Shown here: in pieces, positions 16,948-27,954 of the stretch
Numbering within the stretch: the first letter of the stretch is position 1
Layout: every line of letters begins with the position of its first letter
Assembly (NCBI GenBank): GCA_014728085.1
Contig: WJMF01000234.1
Location: 38,580 to 102,579, forward strand
Source: Candidatus Zhuqueibacterota bacterium
GTDB lineage: Bacteria; Zhuqueibacterota; Zhuqueibacteria; Residuimicrobiales; Oceaniaggregativiventaceae
Length of the DNA: 64,000 nucleotides
Direction: 5' to 3'
The notes under the pieces: model-generated
Databases searched by the model: none
The model's input: only the letters and a program-made list of their open reading frames with translations
Told to the model about the DNA's origin: nothing
Translations under genes and position numbers: made by a program

Positions 16948-17964
16948 TTAAAAATCCGGTAAAAGTCGTTCATCTTTATTTTCACGAATGCCGGCTTCCA
17001 GCAGGTCGTGAATATGAATCATGCCGATGGGATGTTCTTTTTTGTCGACAACCACCAGTTGTAAAATATTGTGTTTTTCCATAACCTGCATCGCGATTTG
17101 GGCACTGCGTTCAGAGTTTATCGTTTTGGGATGAGAATTCATAATATCCCTGGCACTTAGATCAGGAGGGTGGCTGTATTGTTGCCACAATCGCCGCAAA
17201 TCTCCATCTGTAATAATCCCGACGAGCCTGTTCTTGTCATCAACAACGCAGGTCCCGCCGAATCGTTTTTTGGTGATCTCTAAAATTACTTCCCGCAGGG
17301 GCGTATTTTGGTGCACCAGCGGGATTTTATCACCAGTAAACATGATATCATCAACGCGAAGAAAAATTGAACCCAAATATCCTCCCGGATGCAGAAAGGC
17401 AAAATCTTTGGAATTGAACTGCCGCTTTTGCAACAGAGCGATGGCGATGGCATCACCCATGGCCAATGCGGCCGTGGTGCTGGCGGTTGGCGCCAAATCA
17501 TTGGGACAAGCTTCCTCCTTCACGCTGACATTCAGGACCACATCGCTTTTCGCTGCCAACGCAGAGCGCAGATTGCCGGTTAAAGTAATAATCGGAACAC
17601 CGATTTGCTTAAAAACTGGAAACAAGCGGGTGATTTCGTTCGTATTGCCGCTTTTGGATATACAAATAATCACATCATCTTTCAGGACCATTCCGAGATC
17701 ACCATGCACGCCTTCTGCCGGATGCATAAAAATGGCTGAAGTCCCCGTACTGGTAAGGGTGGCCGCAATTTTTTTTGCCACAATACCGGACTTGCCGATA
17801 CCGGTAACAATGACCCGGCCTTTACAGTTCAGAATATATTCAATCGCCAATACAAATTTTTCATCCACCCGATCGATCAAAGCGTCTATGGCGTCGCGCT
17901 CAATGGCCAATACATGTTTGGCTTGAGCCACTATTTTTGTATCTTTTATTGCTGGTTTTGTCAT
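16948..17964 (-). CDS. kdsD: D-arabinose 5-phosphate isomerase
   Basis: It converts ribulose 5-phosphate to arabinose 5-phosphate, the first step of Kdo synthesis. The 338-residue protein has an N-terminal SIS domain (VTGIGKSGIVAKKIAATLTS, then HPAEGVHGDLG and ICISKSGNTNEI) and two C-terminal CBS domains (about residues 205-265 and 275-335, VVVDKKEHPIGMIHIHDLL). It is adjacent to kdsA and upstream of lptC, placing Kdo supply and LPS export in one operon. Confidence 0.95.
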   Translation of the reverse strand: MTKPAIKDTKIVAQAKHVLAIERDAIDALIDRVDEKFVLAIEYILNCKGRVIVTGIGKSGIVAKKIAATLTSTGTSAIFMHPAEGVHGDLGMVLKDDVIICISKSGNTNEITRLFPVFKQIGVPIITLTGNLRSALAAKSDVVLNVSVKEEACPNDLAPTASTTAALAMGDAIAIALLQKRQFNSKDFAFLHPGGYLGSIFLRVDDIMFTGDKIPLVHQNTPLREVILEITKKRFGGTCVVDDKNRLVGIITDGDLRRLWQQYSHPPDLSARDIMNSHPKTINSERSAQIAMQVMEKHNILQLVVVDKKEHPIGMIHIHDLLEAGIRENKDERLLPDF

Positions 17965-17994
17965 TATCCATCCAATGCTGTTCAGTCTGTCCCG

Positions 17995-18837
17995 TTAACA
18001 GGGATGTTTTTGTTCTAATTCCAAACGCATTTCATGCATGGTTTTGGCTTGTACCAAAAGAGGCTCGAGTTTATCCAGAGGCCACATGCTGGCGGCATCA
18101 CACAGCGCCTCTTCGCAATGCGGATGCGTTTCAATAAAAATAGCTTCACAACCGGCAGCCAGGGCGGCCCGGGACAGTGAAGGAACAAAATGCGGATTTC
18201 CTCCGGCCGGGTCGCTGGAGGAAATTCCGTAAACACGAATAGAGTGGGTCGGATCAATCACCACGGGATAACCCAGATTTCTCATGGTCACCAATGCGCG
18301 CATATCCACAACCAAATTATGATATCCGAAAAAGGTTCCCCGCTCGGTAAGGAGAATGTTTGTGTTGTTACAGGATTCAATTTTTTGGATGACATTCTTC
18401 ATATCTTCAGGATCCAGAAATTGGCCTTTCTTGATGTTCAGAGGTATACCGGTTTTCGCTGCCGCCAGCACCAGGCTTGTTTGCATGGAGAGATAGGCGG
18501 GAATCTGAATCACATCCAAAACCTGGGCAGCGGGCTCTGCCTGAAATTCATTATGAATATCCGACAAAACAGGTATTCCGAGTTCCTTTTTTACTTTTTC
18601 CAGCATTTTTAATCCGTTACAAAGGCCGGGGCCTTGAAAAGACGATGCGGATGACCGGTTATCCTTCAAAAAAGAAGATTTAAATATATAGGGAAAACCC
18701 AGTTTGGAGGTTATTTTTTGAATTTTCTCAGCAGTTCGAAGAATAAGGTCCTGACTTTCAATGACGCACGGTCCGGCAATCAATACCAGCGGGCGTTCAG
18801 GACCAATTTCGATAGTACCTATTTTAACAATTTTCAT
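17995..18837 (-). CDS. kdsA: 3-deoxy-D-manno-octulosonate 8-phosphate synthase
   Basis: It condenses arabinose 5-phosphate with phosphoenolpyruvate to Kdo 8-phosphate. The 280-residue protein shows IAGPCVIES near residue 20 and KSSFLKDNRSSASSF, VKKGQFLDPEDMKNV, LTERGTFFGYHNLVVDMR and ETHPHCEEAL. The Cys in AGPC occupies the position that is Asn in the metal-independent E. coli enzyme, which suggests the metal-dependent class seen in Aquifex. It sits one base after pyrG and 30 bases before kdsD. Confidence 0.95.
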   Translation of the reverse strand: MKIVKIGTIEIGPERPLVLIAGPCVIESQDLILRTAEKIQKITSKLGFPYIFKSSFLKDNRSSASSFQGPGLCNGLKMLEKVKKELGIPVLSDIHNEFQAEPAAQVLDVIQIPAYLSMQTSLVLAAAKTGIPLNIKKGQFLDPEDMKNVIQKIESCNNTNILLTERGTFFGYHNLVVDMRALVTMRNLGYPVVIDPTHSIRVYGISSSDPAGGNPHFVPSLSRAALAAGCEAIFIETHPHCEEALCDAASMWPLDKLEPLLVQAKTMHEMRLELEQKHPC

Positions 18838-18838
18838 C

Positions 18839-21208
<2,370 letters not shown>

Positions 21209-21209
<1 letters not shown>

Positions 21210-21502
21210 TATTGTTTATCCAATACTTTGGGTACGCTGAAAAATCCGGATTTTGATCGCGGTGCATTATCCAGAGCTTCATCCTGACTTAGACCGGTTT
21301 TGCTGGTATCTCCACGCATGGCGTTTTGCAGGTCAAGTACATGTGTCGTCGGTTCGACCGTTTCTGTATCCAGCTCGTTCAGTTTTTCCATAAAGGTCAA
21401 TATTTGATTGAATTGATCGGTAAAATTTTCTTTTTCTTTCTGCGAAAAAGACAACTTGGCCAGGCGGGCAATTTTTTCAACTTTGTGTATGGAAATCGAC
21501 AT
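21209..21502 (-). CDS. gatC: Aspartyl/glutamyl-tRNA amidotransferase subunit C
   Basis: This 97-residue small subunit stabilises the GatA-GatB interface in the tRNA-dependent transamidation that makes Gln-tRNA or Asn-tRNA. It shows the family layout: VEKIARLAKLSFSQKEKENF, then ILTFMEKLNELDTETVEPTTHV and RSKSGFFSVPKVLDK. The ATG at 21502 has GGAGG five bases upstream; an in-frame GTG two codons earlier is less likely. gatA and gatB are not nearby. It is the first gene after a strong promoter and leads the Kdo operon. Confidence 0.93.
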
Positions 21503-21538
21503 CTTCACCTCCGTTTAACACTCATGTACAAGATATAA

Positions 21539-21567
21539 AATATAAAATAATAAACCGTCTTAGTCAA
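21539..21567 (-). promoter_or_regulatory. Sigma70-type promoter of the gatC-kdsB-pyrG operon
   Basis: On the minus strand TTGACT (21562-21567) and TATATT (21539-21544) are separated by 17 bases. The predicted start near 21532 gives a leader of about 30 bases before the gatC ATG. This is one of the best promoter matches in the window and lies just below the rpmA terminator, which makes it a convincing operon boundary. Confidence 0.65.
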
Positions 21568-21647
21568 GTCAATTTTAAAAAATGGCATAATTTTTGTACA
21601 TATAATAATAGAGGGATGTTTCCAGTGCAGTTTATCGGGGGGGATAT

Positions 21648-21673
21648 AAAAAAAGGGGCTCGATAAGAGCCCC
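21648..21673 (-). terminator. Intrinsic terminator after rpmA
   Basis: A perfect 7-base-pair GC-rich stem (GGGGCTC/GAGCCCC) with a five-base loop is followed, in the minus-strand direction, by seven T. It starts seven bases after the rpmA stop and ends the rplU-rpmA transcript. Confidence 0.85.
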
Positions 21674-21679
21674 ATACAT

Positions 21680-21934
21680 TCAGGATGGAATAATACTGAC
21701 GAATTTTTTCGCTTTTCCGCGGGTGGTAAATTTGACGGTGCCGTGAACTTTGGCAAAAATGGTATCATCTCCGCCAATCCCGACATTTTCTCCGGGATGT
21801 ACACGGGTTCCGCGCTGACGGACAATAATGCTACCGGCTTTGACCGCCTGGCCGTCATAGCGTTTAACACCCAGATAGCTTGGATTGCTGTCGCGACCGT
21901 TCCGCGAGCTTCCTACACCTTTTTTATGAGCCAT
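21680..21934 (-). CDS. rpmA: 50S ribosomal protein L27
   Basis: This 84-residue protein contacts the peptidyl-transferase centre. It begins [18 protein letters not shown] without the cleavable N-terminal extension of the Firmicutes. It then shows [23 protein letters not shown] in two pieces, with [16 protein letters not shown] and a short C-terminus. It lies 34 bases after rplU and before a strong terminator. Confidence 0.95.
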   Translation of the reverse strand: MAHKKGVGSSRNGRDSNPSYLGVKRYDGQAVKAGSIIVRQRGTRVHPGENVGIGGDDTIFAKVHGTVKFTTRGKAKKFVSIIPS

Positions 21935-21968
21935 TATCAGTCACCTCCACATCTTTTGGCGGATATAT

Positions 21969-22283
21969 CTATTTTAAAATAATGTTTTCAATTTTAACTT
22001 TGGTCAATAGTTGACGGTGACCCCGCTTGACCTCGTATCCCTTGCGGCGTTTCTTTTTAAAAATATTAACTTTTTTGTCTTTCATCTGATCGAGAACGGT
22101 CGCCTCGATTTTGACATTCTTAACAAGAGGAGTACCGACTTTGATTTTATTATCATCGGAAACAAAGAGCACTTTATCGAATTCTATTTTGTCGCCCACT
22201 TTGTTTTCCAGCAATTGCGTTTTGATAACATCATCCTTGCTTACCTTGAATTGCTGACCGCCTATCTCAACTATTGCGTACAA
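21969..22283 (-). CDS. rplU: 50S ribosomal protein L21
   Basis: The 104-residue protein starts YAIVEIGGQQFKVSKDD and ends with the L21 signature KRRKGYEVKRGHRQLLTKVKI (residues 77-97). The start is TTG, with GGAG seven bases upstream; the nearby ATG is out of frame. A near-consensus promoter lies about 50 bases upstream, so rplU-rpmA can be transcribed independently of the upstream RNase G gene. Confidence 0.95.
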   Translation of the reverse strand: MYAIVEIGGQQFKVSKDDVIKTQLLENKVGDKIEFDKVLFVSDDNKIKVGTPLVKNVKIEATVLDQMKDKKVNIFKKKRRKGYEVKRGHRQLLTKVKIENIILK

Positions 22284-22330
22284 AACACATCTCCAAAATT
22301 AAAATCAAAAGTTTTACTATTTAGCCTGTA

Positions 22331-22359
22331 AATTTAGTAAATTTATTTTAATTTGTCAA
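22331..22359 (-). promoter_or_regulatory. Sigma70-type promoter of rplU-rpmA
   Basis: On the minus strand a perfect TTGACA (22354-22359) is followed after 17 bases by TAAATT (22331-22336). The -35 box overlaps the last codons of the upstream RNase G gene. The predicted start is near 22324, giving a leader of about 40 bases before the TTG of rplU. Confidence 0.7.
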
Positions 22360-23885
22360 GGCAAATATTGCAAAGTCAGCTCTTCCTGTCCCTCTTTATC
22401 CAGGACACGAAATTCATCCATACTCATGGACTCTTCCGATACGACCTTGATGCGCGTCCAGTATTTCCAATTTATCTTTCTCAAACGGCTGTTGAAACCG
22501 AGGGTTAAAAAAGAAGCAAGTTCAGGATGAACGACGAGTTGGATGGAACGATCGCCCTTTTCGCGGCGGTAGCGCTTGATCCATCGTTCTATTCTGGCCA
22601 CGGTTGTTGTTTTGCTGACGATTCGCCCCGTACCGATACAAGCGGGACAGGCTTCGGTAATAGAGTAAATCAAAGCCGGTCTTACCCGCTGGCGAGTCAC
22701 CTCTACGATACCGAATTGAGACAAAGGCGCGACACTCATCTGAGCTCTGTCCTTTTTGACCTCCCGATTGAATTCATCCTGCAGGCGTTTTTTACTCTTA
22801 TCTTCAAGCATATCGATGAAATCGATAATCAGAATACCCCCGATATCCCGTAAACGAAGTTGTCTGGCAATTTCACGGGCAGCCTCAAGGTTGATTTTCA
22901 AACTATTGGCTTCCTGGTTACCCCTGCCGATAAAGCGGCCGCTGTTGACATCAATGGCGGTAAGAGCCTCGGTATGATCGATGAAGATATACCCGCCGCT
23001 TTTCAACCAAACCTTTCTCGCCAGACTTTTATTCACTTCTGATTCGATATTATAGTAATCAAACAACGGCATCTTGCCCTTATAAAGCTCTACTCTTCCG
23101 GTAAGGGTGGAAGAAACATCTTTCAGGTAACGAACAATATCGCGCTGCAGGGATTTTGAATCAACAACCAGCTTTTCCGTGTCCTCGGTAAACAAATCCC
23201 GAATTACACTCGACAACATTCCCATATCTTTGTAGACAAGGCCCGGTGGTTTGGTTCGGGAAATTTTACGTCGTATTCTTTGCCAGCTTTTCATCAGCTG
23301 ATTAAGATCCGTTCGCAATAACTTTTCATCCTTGTTTTCAGATACGGTTCTGATAACCACTCCAAATCCTTTGGGACGAATCTTTCGACCGATATTTTTC
23401 AACCGGTTTCGTTCGCGACGGGAATTGATCTTTTTGGAAACACCAACAATATTTTCATTCGGCATCAGAACCATAAATCGTCCCGGGATGGTGATATTCG
23501 TCGTAATTCTCGCGCCTTTTTTGGCAATGGGTTCCTTGGTAACTTGTACCAAAATCGGCTTTCCCGCCCGTAATATCGTCTCAGGAGGCGGTTTTTTTCG
23601 CTGCCTGCCTCTGTGCGTTTTCTGATTTGTACTTTCATCCGTATCGAAATCAGCCAGATTTAATTTGAAATCGGAAAAATGCAAAAATGCATCCTGCTTG
23701 AATCCGATATTGATAAACGCGGCTTGCATTCCTCTGACAACATTGGCAACAATACCATAATAAATATCACCGACCATTCGTTCATTTTCAGGTCGATCAT
23801 AATAAAGTTCCACCAGCCGCTTATTTTCTAAAATGGCAATTCGCGTCTCTCCGATCGACGCATTGATTAAAATTTCTTTTGACAT
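22356..23885 (-). CDS. rng: Ribonuclease G
   Basis: This is a single-strand endoribonuclease of the RNase E/G family involved in rRNA maturation and mRNA decay. The 509-residue protein has an S1-like RNA-binding region (about residues 35-125, GDIYYGIVANVVRGMQAAFI), the catalytic Asp sites in ALTAIDVNSGRF and ILIIDFIDM, and a Zn-link-type CPAC motif (ACPACIGTG) near residue 440. It lacks the long C-terminal degradosome scaffold of RNase E. The N-terminus MSKEILINASIGETRIAI is typical. It follows the radical SAM gene by 21 bases, an arrangement common in many bacteria. Confidence 0.93.
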   Translation of the reverse strand: MSKEILINASIGETRIAILENKRLVELYYDRPENERMVGDIYYGIVANVVRGMQAAFINIGFKQDAFLHFSDFKLNLADFDTDESTNQKTHRGRQRKKPPPETILRAGKPILVQVTKEPIAKKGARITTNITIPGRFMVLMPNENIVGVSKKINSRRERNRLKNIGRKIRPKGFGVVIRTVSENKDEKLLRTDLNQLMKSWQRIRRKISRTKPPGLVYKDMGMLSSVIRDLFTEDTEKLVVDSKSLQRDIVRYLKDVSSTLTGRVELYKGKMPLFDYYNIESEVNKSLARKVWLKSGGYIFIDHTEALTAIDVNSGRFIGRGNQEANSLKINLEAAREIARQLRLRDIGGILIIDFIDMLEDKSKKRLQDEFNREVKKDRAQMSVAPLSQFGIVEVTRQRVRPALIYSITEACPACIGTGRIVSKTTTVARIERWIKRYRREKGDRSIQLVVHPELASFLTLGFNSRLRKINWKYWTRIKVVSEESMSMDEFRVLDKEGQEELTLQYLP

Positions 23886-23906
23886 ATTTTCCAGACTCGC
23901 TTGTTT

Positions 23907-26450
23907 TTAGAGGTCCATAGGGGTGACTCGTAATGAGCCATGTTCAATCCACATTTCTTTACGCTTTATAAGGGATTGACTCGTGATTTCGTCATGCTCA
24001 GGGAACAGGGATGTCAATAGTTCTGATATTCTAACGGTATGCCCTTTATCCGAACGAGCTTGAAGATATAGCATCCGTCTTTTTCTATATAATTTAATAA
24101 TAAATCGTTTGATATCCAAGAGCTGACTTTTTCTTTTTTTGCGAATAACATTAATTGTGTCCTGCTTTAGCAGATTTGAAACGGCCTCCTCAATGGCTTT
24201 AGGGGTAAAAAATTCAGGTAAACTTATTTCATAATCGATACGGTTGATAACATCGCTCAATGACCGATCCTTTTTAAACAGTTGTCGGGTTTCCATGATT
24301 TCAATTCCGGGCGGTAGTTCCCGGTTTAGTCGTTTCTGGAATTCCAAAGCCGGGATATCATAAACCTGAATATCAACATATTCAGCATCGCTCACAAAAC
24401 CGAGCGAAAGCGGCGGACCATAGGATATCTTTGGATGCGGATTGAATCCTTGAGTAAAACAGAGTTCAATATTCGCCCGGCGTAAAGCACGTTCAAACAA
24501 TCTCGCATAATCGAGGTGGGAGAAAAAACGAACCCGCTTGTCTCTTCGATATTTAAATCTTAAAAAAACAAGATTGTCGTGTGGCTTTTGGTTCGGTTCT
24601 GAATATGATTCGGAAGGAGGTTTAATCGGTTCCAGTTCGTTACAAACCGTAAGGCCACAGCGGCTGCATTTTCCATCCCGGCAATCGGGAGTAAATTCCA
24701 GGTCCTGAGCACGTCTCGATTCGGATTGCAGAAAGGATTTGCTGATGCCTTTATCGATATGCTCCCACGGCAACGGTACCTGCAGCGGCCTCGCCCGCAA
24801 GTAGCTATCAAATTCAAGCTGCTGGAACGCCATAGCTTCCTGCCAGAACGTATAATTGAAATTCTCGGACCACCCCTCCAGATTGGCGCCTTTTTTCCAC
24901 GCCGAATAGATGACATCAGAAAGCGCTCTGTCCCCTCTTGCCAAAGTACCCTCAATCAATGCAATACGGGAATCTCTCCAGGAAAGTTTTATATTTTTTC
25001 TATGAATCGATTTTCTGAAAAATTCAAGTTTCTCATCAATCTCCTCAATGCTATTTTGAGCTTCCCACTGAAAGGGGGTTGACGGTTTTGGTACAAAAGG
25101 AGAAATAGAGATATTCAGCCGTTTACCATGATAAAGACGTCCCAACGCCGATACTTTCTGAATAAGATCGATAATCGCAACCAAATCATCGTATGTTTCC
25201 CGCGGCAGACCAATCATAAAATAGAGCTTGATGAGATTCCACCCTTCCCTGAAGGCAAGATCAGCAGCACGGAGTAGATCCTGTTCAGTGGTATCCTTGT
25301 TAATGATTTTCCGTAAACGATCGGATCCGGCTTCCGGCGCAAGGGTCAAGCCGGACTTGCGAACCCCTTTTGCAAATTTTGCCAATGTGGGGGTAAACCG
25401 TTCCGGCCGTAACGACGGAAAGGAAAGATTGATGTTTCGCGATGAAAATTTTGTTGACAGCGCCTCAAGAAGTGGAGAGAGTTGACTGAAATCCGATGTA
25501 GAGAGAGATACCAGAGAAATTTCATCATAGCCACTCGCCTGCAGATTATTTTGTGCCTGCTGCACCAGCTCCTCCACCGGGCGTTCCCGGACCGGCCTGT
25601 AAATCATACCGGCGTTACAAAAACGGCATCCTCTTGTACAGCCACGTGCTATCTCCAGGGATATTCTGTCATGGGTGGTGGCAATGATGGGGACAAGGGG
25701 CTTTATGGCATAATTCTGAGGAGACAAATGCGTGATGGTTTGCGCTGTTACGGTTTTGGGCGTTTCAGATTTCAGCGGTTTTATCGCATGGAATAACTTT
25801 TCCTTATATTCAACCTTGTAAAATTCCGGCACATAAACACCGGCAATATTCTGTAAATCCTCAAGGTGCTCGAGTCGGGAAGCATTTTGCAATTTGTTGT
25901 GGCGTATGCGATTCATCACTTTTATAAGATTTTCTTCGGCATCACCGATTAAAAAAAGATCAAAAAAGGCTGCTACCGGCTCGGGGTTATAAACACAGGG
26001 ACCACCCCCGATGATGAGAGGCAAACCATTTCTGTCCCTTGAGAATACCGGTATTCCGGACATATCGAGCATATTGAGGATGGTCGTATAGTGAAGCTCG
26101 TACTGCAGGGTAAACCCAACGACATCCATTTCAGCGAGGGGTGAGTAGGTCTCAAGCGTATATAGCGGCAGGTCATAACGGCGCAACGCATCTTCCATAT
26201 CCATCCACGGCGCATAGACGCGTTCTGCATAGATATCGGGTTGACGGTTCAATAGATGGTAGAGAATAGAAAACCCCATGTAGGACATTCCCACTTCATA
26301 AACATCGGGAAAGGCCAATGCGATACGCAAATCAGCTTTATCCTGATCTTTGCGGATCATATTAACTTCATTACCCACATACCGTCCGGGTTTTTGAACG
26401 GAGGGTAATATAGTATAATCCAGATATTTTTCGAATTTTTCTTTATTCAT
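23907..26450 (-). CDS. Fused radical SAM protein (TIGR03960 type) with C-terminal DUF2344 domain
   Basis: This protein has about 847 residues. The first 190 or so resemble a B12-binding-like Rossmann region (FPDVYEVGMSYMGF, IIGGGPCVYNPEPVAAFFD). The radical SAM core follows with the [4Fe-4S] motif CTRGCRFC near residue 280. A Cys-rich patch (CRDGKCSRCGLTVC) lies near residue 600, and the C-terminal domain (FLRFKYRRDKRVRFFSHLDYARLFERA, given here only as landmarks at about residues 630-660) is the DUF2344/TIGR03936 radical-SAM-linked domain, which is a separate gene in some bacteria. The ATG at 26450 is preferred over an earlier TTG. The function is not established; linkage to rng-rplU-rpmA suggests RNA or ribosome modification. 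Confidence 0.85.
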   Translation of the reverse strand: MNKEKFEKYLDYTILPSVQKPGRYVGNEVNMIRKDQDKADLRIALAFPDVYEVGMSYMGFSILYHLLNRQPDIYAERVYAPWMDMEDALRRYDLPLYTLETYSPLAEMDVVGFTLQYELHYTTILNMLDMSGIPVFSRDRNGLPLIIGGGPCVYNPEPVAAFFDLFLIGDAEENLIKVMNRIRHNKLQNASRLEHLEDLQNIAGVYVPEFYKVEYKEKLFHAIKPLKSETPKTVTAQTITHLSPQNYAIKPLVPIIATTHDRISLEIARGCTRGCRFCNAGMIYRPVRERPVEELVQQAQNNLQASGYDEISLVSLSTSDFSQLSPLLEALSTKFSSRNINLSFPSLRPERFTPTLAKFAKGVRKSGLTLAPEAGSDRLRKIINKDTTEQDLLRAADLAFREGWNLIKLYFMIGLPRETYDDLVAIIDLIQKVSALGRLYHGKRLNISISPFVPKPSTPFQWEAQNSIEEIDEKLEFFRKSIHRKNIKLSWRDSRIALIEGTLARGDRALSDVIYSAWKKGANLEGWSENFNYTFWQEAMAFQQLEFDSYLRARPLQVPLPWEHIDKGISKSFLQSESRRAQDLEFTPDCRDGKCSRCGLTVCNELEPIKPPSESYSEPNQKPHDNLVFLRFKYRRDKRVRFFSHLDYARLFERALRRANIELCFTQGFNPHPKISYGPPLSLGFVSDAEYVDIQVYDIPALEFQKRLNRELPPGIEIMETRQLFKKDRSLSDVINRIDYEISLPEFFTPKAIEEAVSNLLKQDTINVIRKKRKSQLLDIKRFIIKLYRKRRMLYLQARSDKGHTVRISELLTSLFPEHDEITSQSLIKRKEMWIEHGSLRVTPMDL

Positions 26451-26459
26451 TATAATCAA

Positions 26460-26487
26460 ATCCCCGCCCAAACGTTCAGGCGGGGAT
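26460..26487 (-). terminator. Stable hairpin between the kor operon and the radical SAM gene
   Basis: A 9-base-pair stem (ATCCCCGCC/GGCGGGGAT) with a ten-base loop lies 32 bases after the korBC stop and 9 bases before the radical SAM ATG. Only a weak T-rich stretch follows (TTTGATTAT), so termination would be partial. The 3' arm contains the only purine-rich stretch (GGGGA) near the downstream start, so the hairpin could also cover its ribosome-binding site. Confidence 0.55.
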
Positions 26488-26518
26488 TGTTCAAAATCAA
26501 TAGGTAGCCCATCTGGGT

Positions 26519-27943
26519 TTATTTTTGTACAAATTCAATGCCTCTTTCGATAGCCTTTTCATTCAAAGGGATCATGGCATTTCGTTTAATAAATTTCGGC
26601 AATGCCTGAAATAGAGTCTTTTTATCCAGGATTCCGGTTAATCCGATATAAGCACCGAGTACCACCATATTGGCGACACGGGTGTTTCCCAACTCATCGG
26701 CGATTTCGGTAGCAGGGATCCCGACGCTTTCGATATCACTGCGTTCCGGTTTTTTATCGATCAGGGAAGTATTGTAAAGGATCATACCGTTTTTCACAAC
26801 CTGTTTCTCGAATTTATCCAGTGAAGGCGCATTCATTGCAATGAGCAGAGAGGGTTGTGACACTGTTGGTGATCCTATTCTTTCCGTTGAAAGATTAACA
26901 TGACAATTTGCGGTACCGCCGCGCATTTCCGGGCCATAGGAAGGGATCCACGAAACCTGATAACCAGCTTCCATTCCCGCTTGTGCCAGGCCCAAACCAA
27001 GCATTAAGACGCCCTGACCACCAAATCCGGCAATGATGAGTTTTGGATTGCGATATTGTTGCTGCGGCTTTTTTTCCACTTTATCAGAAGCACTCTCTCT
27101 GGTCGGAATGGAGAGGTTTTCATTTATGTTGTCTATTGTGAAGACGTGCGGTTTGGCCTCGGTCGTCTCGACTTTTGACGACTCGTCTTTATAAACACCG
27201 AGAGGAAAATATTTGACCATTTCTTCCTGCAACCAATCTTTCGCTTGTTCCGATGTCATCTTCCAGCCAGACGGACACACGGACAGCACTTCAACGAAGG
27301 AAAACCCTTTATTCTCAATCTGATTTTTGAGTCCTCTGCGCACAGCGCGCCTGACTTTATTGGTATGCCTGGGATCACCGAGAGCGACGCGTTCAACATA
27401 CAAGGGAGCCTCAAGTGTAGAAATCAATTCGCACATTCGTACCGGGTATCCTTCATTCTCCGGTTTTCTGCCATAGGGACTGGTGGTGGTTTTTTGACCG
27501 ACAATAGTGGTCGGTGCCATTTGGCCTCCGGTCATGCCATAAATCGCATTGTTGACAAAAAAAACGGTGATCTTTTCTCCGCGATTGGCAGCTTGCATAA
27601 TATTGTTTCCACCGATAGCAGCGAGGTCACCATCTCCCTGGTAACTGATAACAATACTATGCGGCATGGCGCGTTTGATACCGGTGGCAACCGCCGGGGC
27701 TCGTCCGTGTGCAGCCTGAATATTGCCAACCCGAAAATAATAATAGGCAAAGACGCTGCAACCAACCGGACTAATCAGAATCGTTCGGTCACGAATATCA
27801 AAATCATCAATAGCTTCAGCGATTAATTTATGCAGAACCCCATGCCCGCATCCGGGACAATAATGGGTAATATCTTTATTCATACCTGATTTACGTTCAT
27901 AGATATCATAAAAACTATTCGCTTTTTGCAATACTTTAGCCAT
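26519..27943 (-). CDS. 2-oxoacid:ferredoxin oxidoreductase, fused beta and gamma subunits
   Basis: This protein of about 474 residues joins two subunits. The beta part (1-250) has the TPP-binding region with YCPGCGHGVLHKL, ISPVGCSVFAYYYF and the metal-diphosphate motif GDGDLAAIGGNN. After a charged linker of roughly 45 residues, the gamma part (about 300-474) begins with IAGFGGQGVLMLG and contains SYGPEMRGGTANC. The enzyme would oxidise 2-oxoglutarate or a similar 2-oxoacid to the acyl-CoA, reducing ferredoxin. Start 27943 is preferred to 27949 because AAAGG is then eight bases upstream. With korD and korA it makes a complete KorABCD-type set. Confidence 0.9.
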   Translation of the reverse strand: MAKVLQKANSFYDIYERKSGMNKDITHYCPGCGHGVLHKLIAEAIDDFDIRDRTILISPVGCSVFAYYYFRVGNIQAAHGRAPAVATGIKRAMPHSIVISYQGDGDLAAIGGNNIMQAANRGEKITVFFVNNAIYGMTGGQMAPTTIVGQKTTTSPYGRKPENEGYPVRMCELISTLEAPLYVERVALGDPRHTNKVRRAVRRGLKNQIENKGFSFVEVLSVCPSGWKMTSEQAKDWLQEEMVKYFPLGVYKDESSKVETTEAKPHVFTIDNINENLSIPTRESASDKVEKKPQQQYRNPKLIIAGFGGQGVLMLGLGLAQAGMEAGYQVSWIPSYGPEMRGGTANCHVNLSTERIGSPTVSQPSLLIAMNAPSLDKFEKQVVKNGMILYNTSLIDKKPERSDIESVGIPATEIADELGNTRVANMVVLGAYIGLTGILDKKTLFQALPKFIKRNAMIPLNEKAIERGIEFVQK

Positions 27944-27954
27944 ATTCATTGCCT

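Noticed and set aside
17234..17926. 230-residue plus-strand ORF
   Set aside because: It is antisense to kdsD and has no independent evidence.
21601..21647. Other T-rich and G-run sequence near the rpmA terminator
   Set aside because: No second stem, open frame or further promoter could be supported there.
21505..21870. 121-residue minus-strand ORF overlapping rpmA
   Set aside because: It overlaps L27 in another frame and spans its terminator and the gatC promoter.
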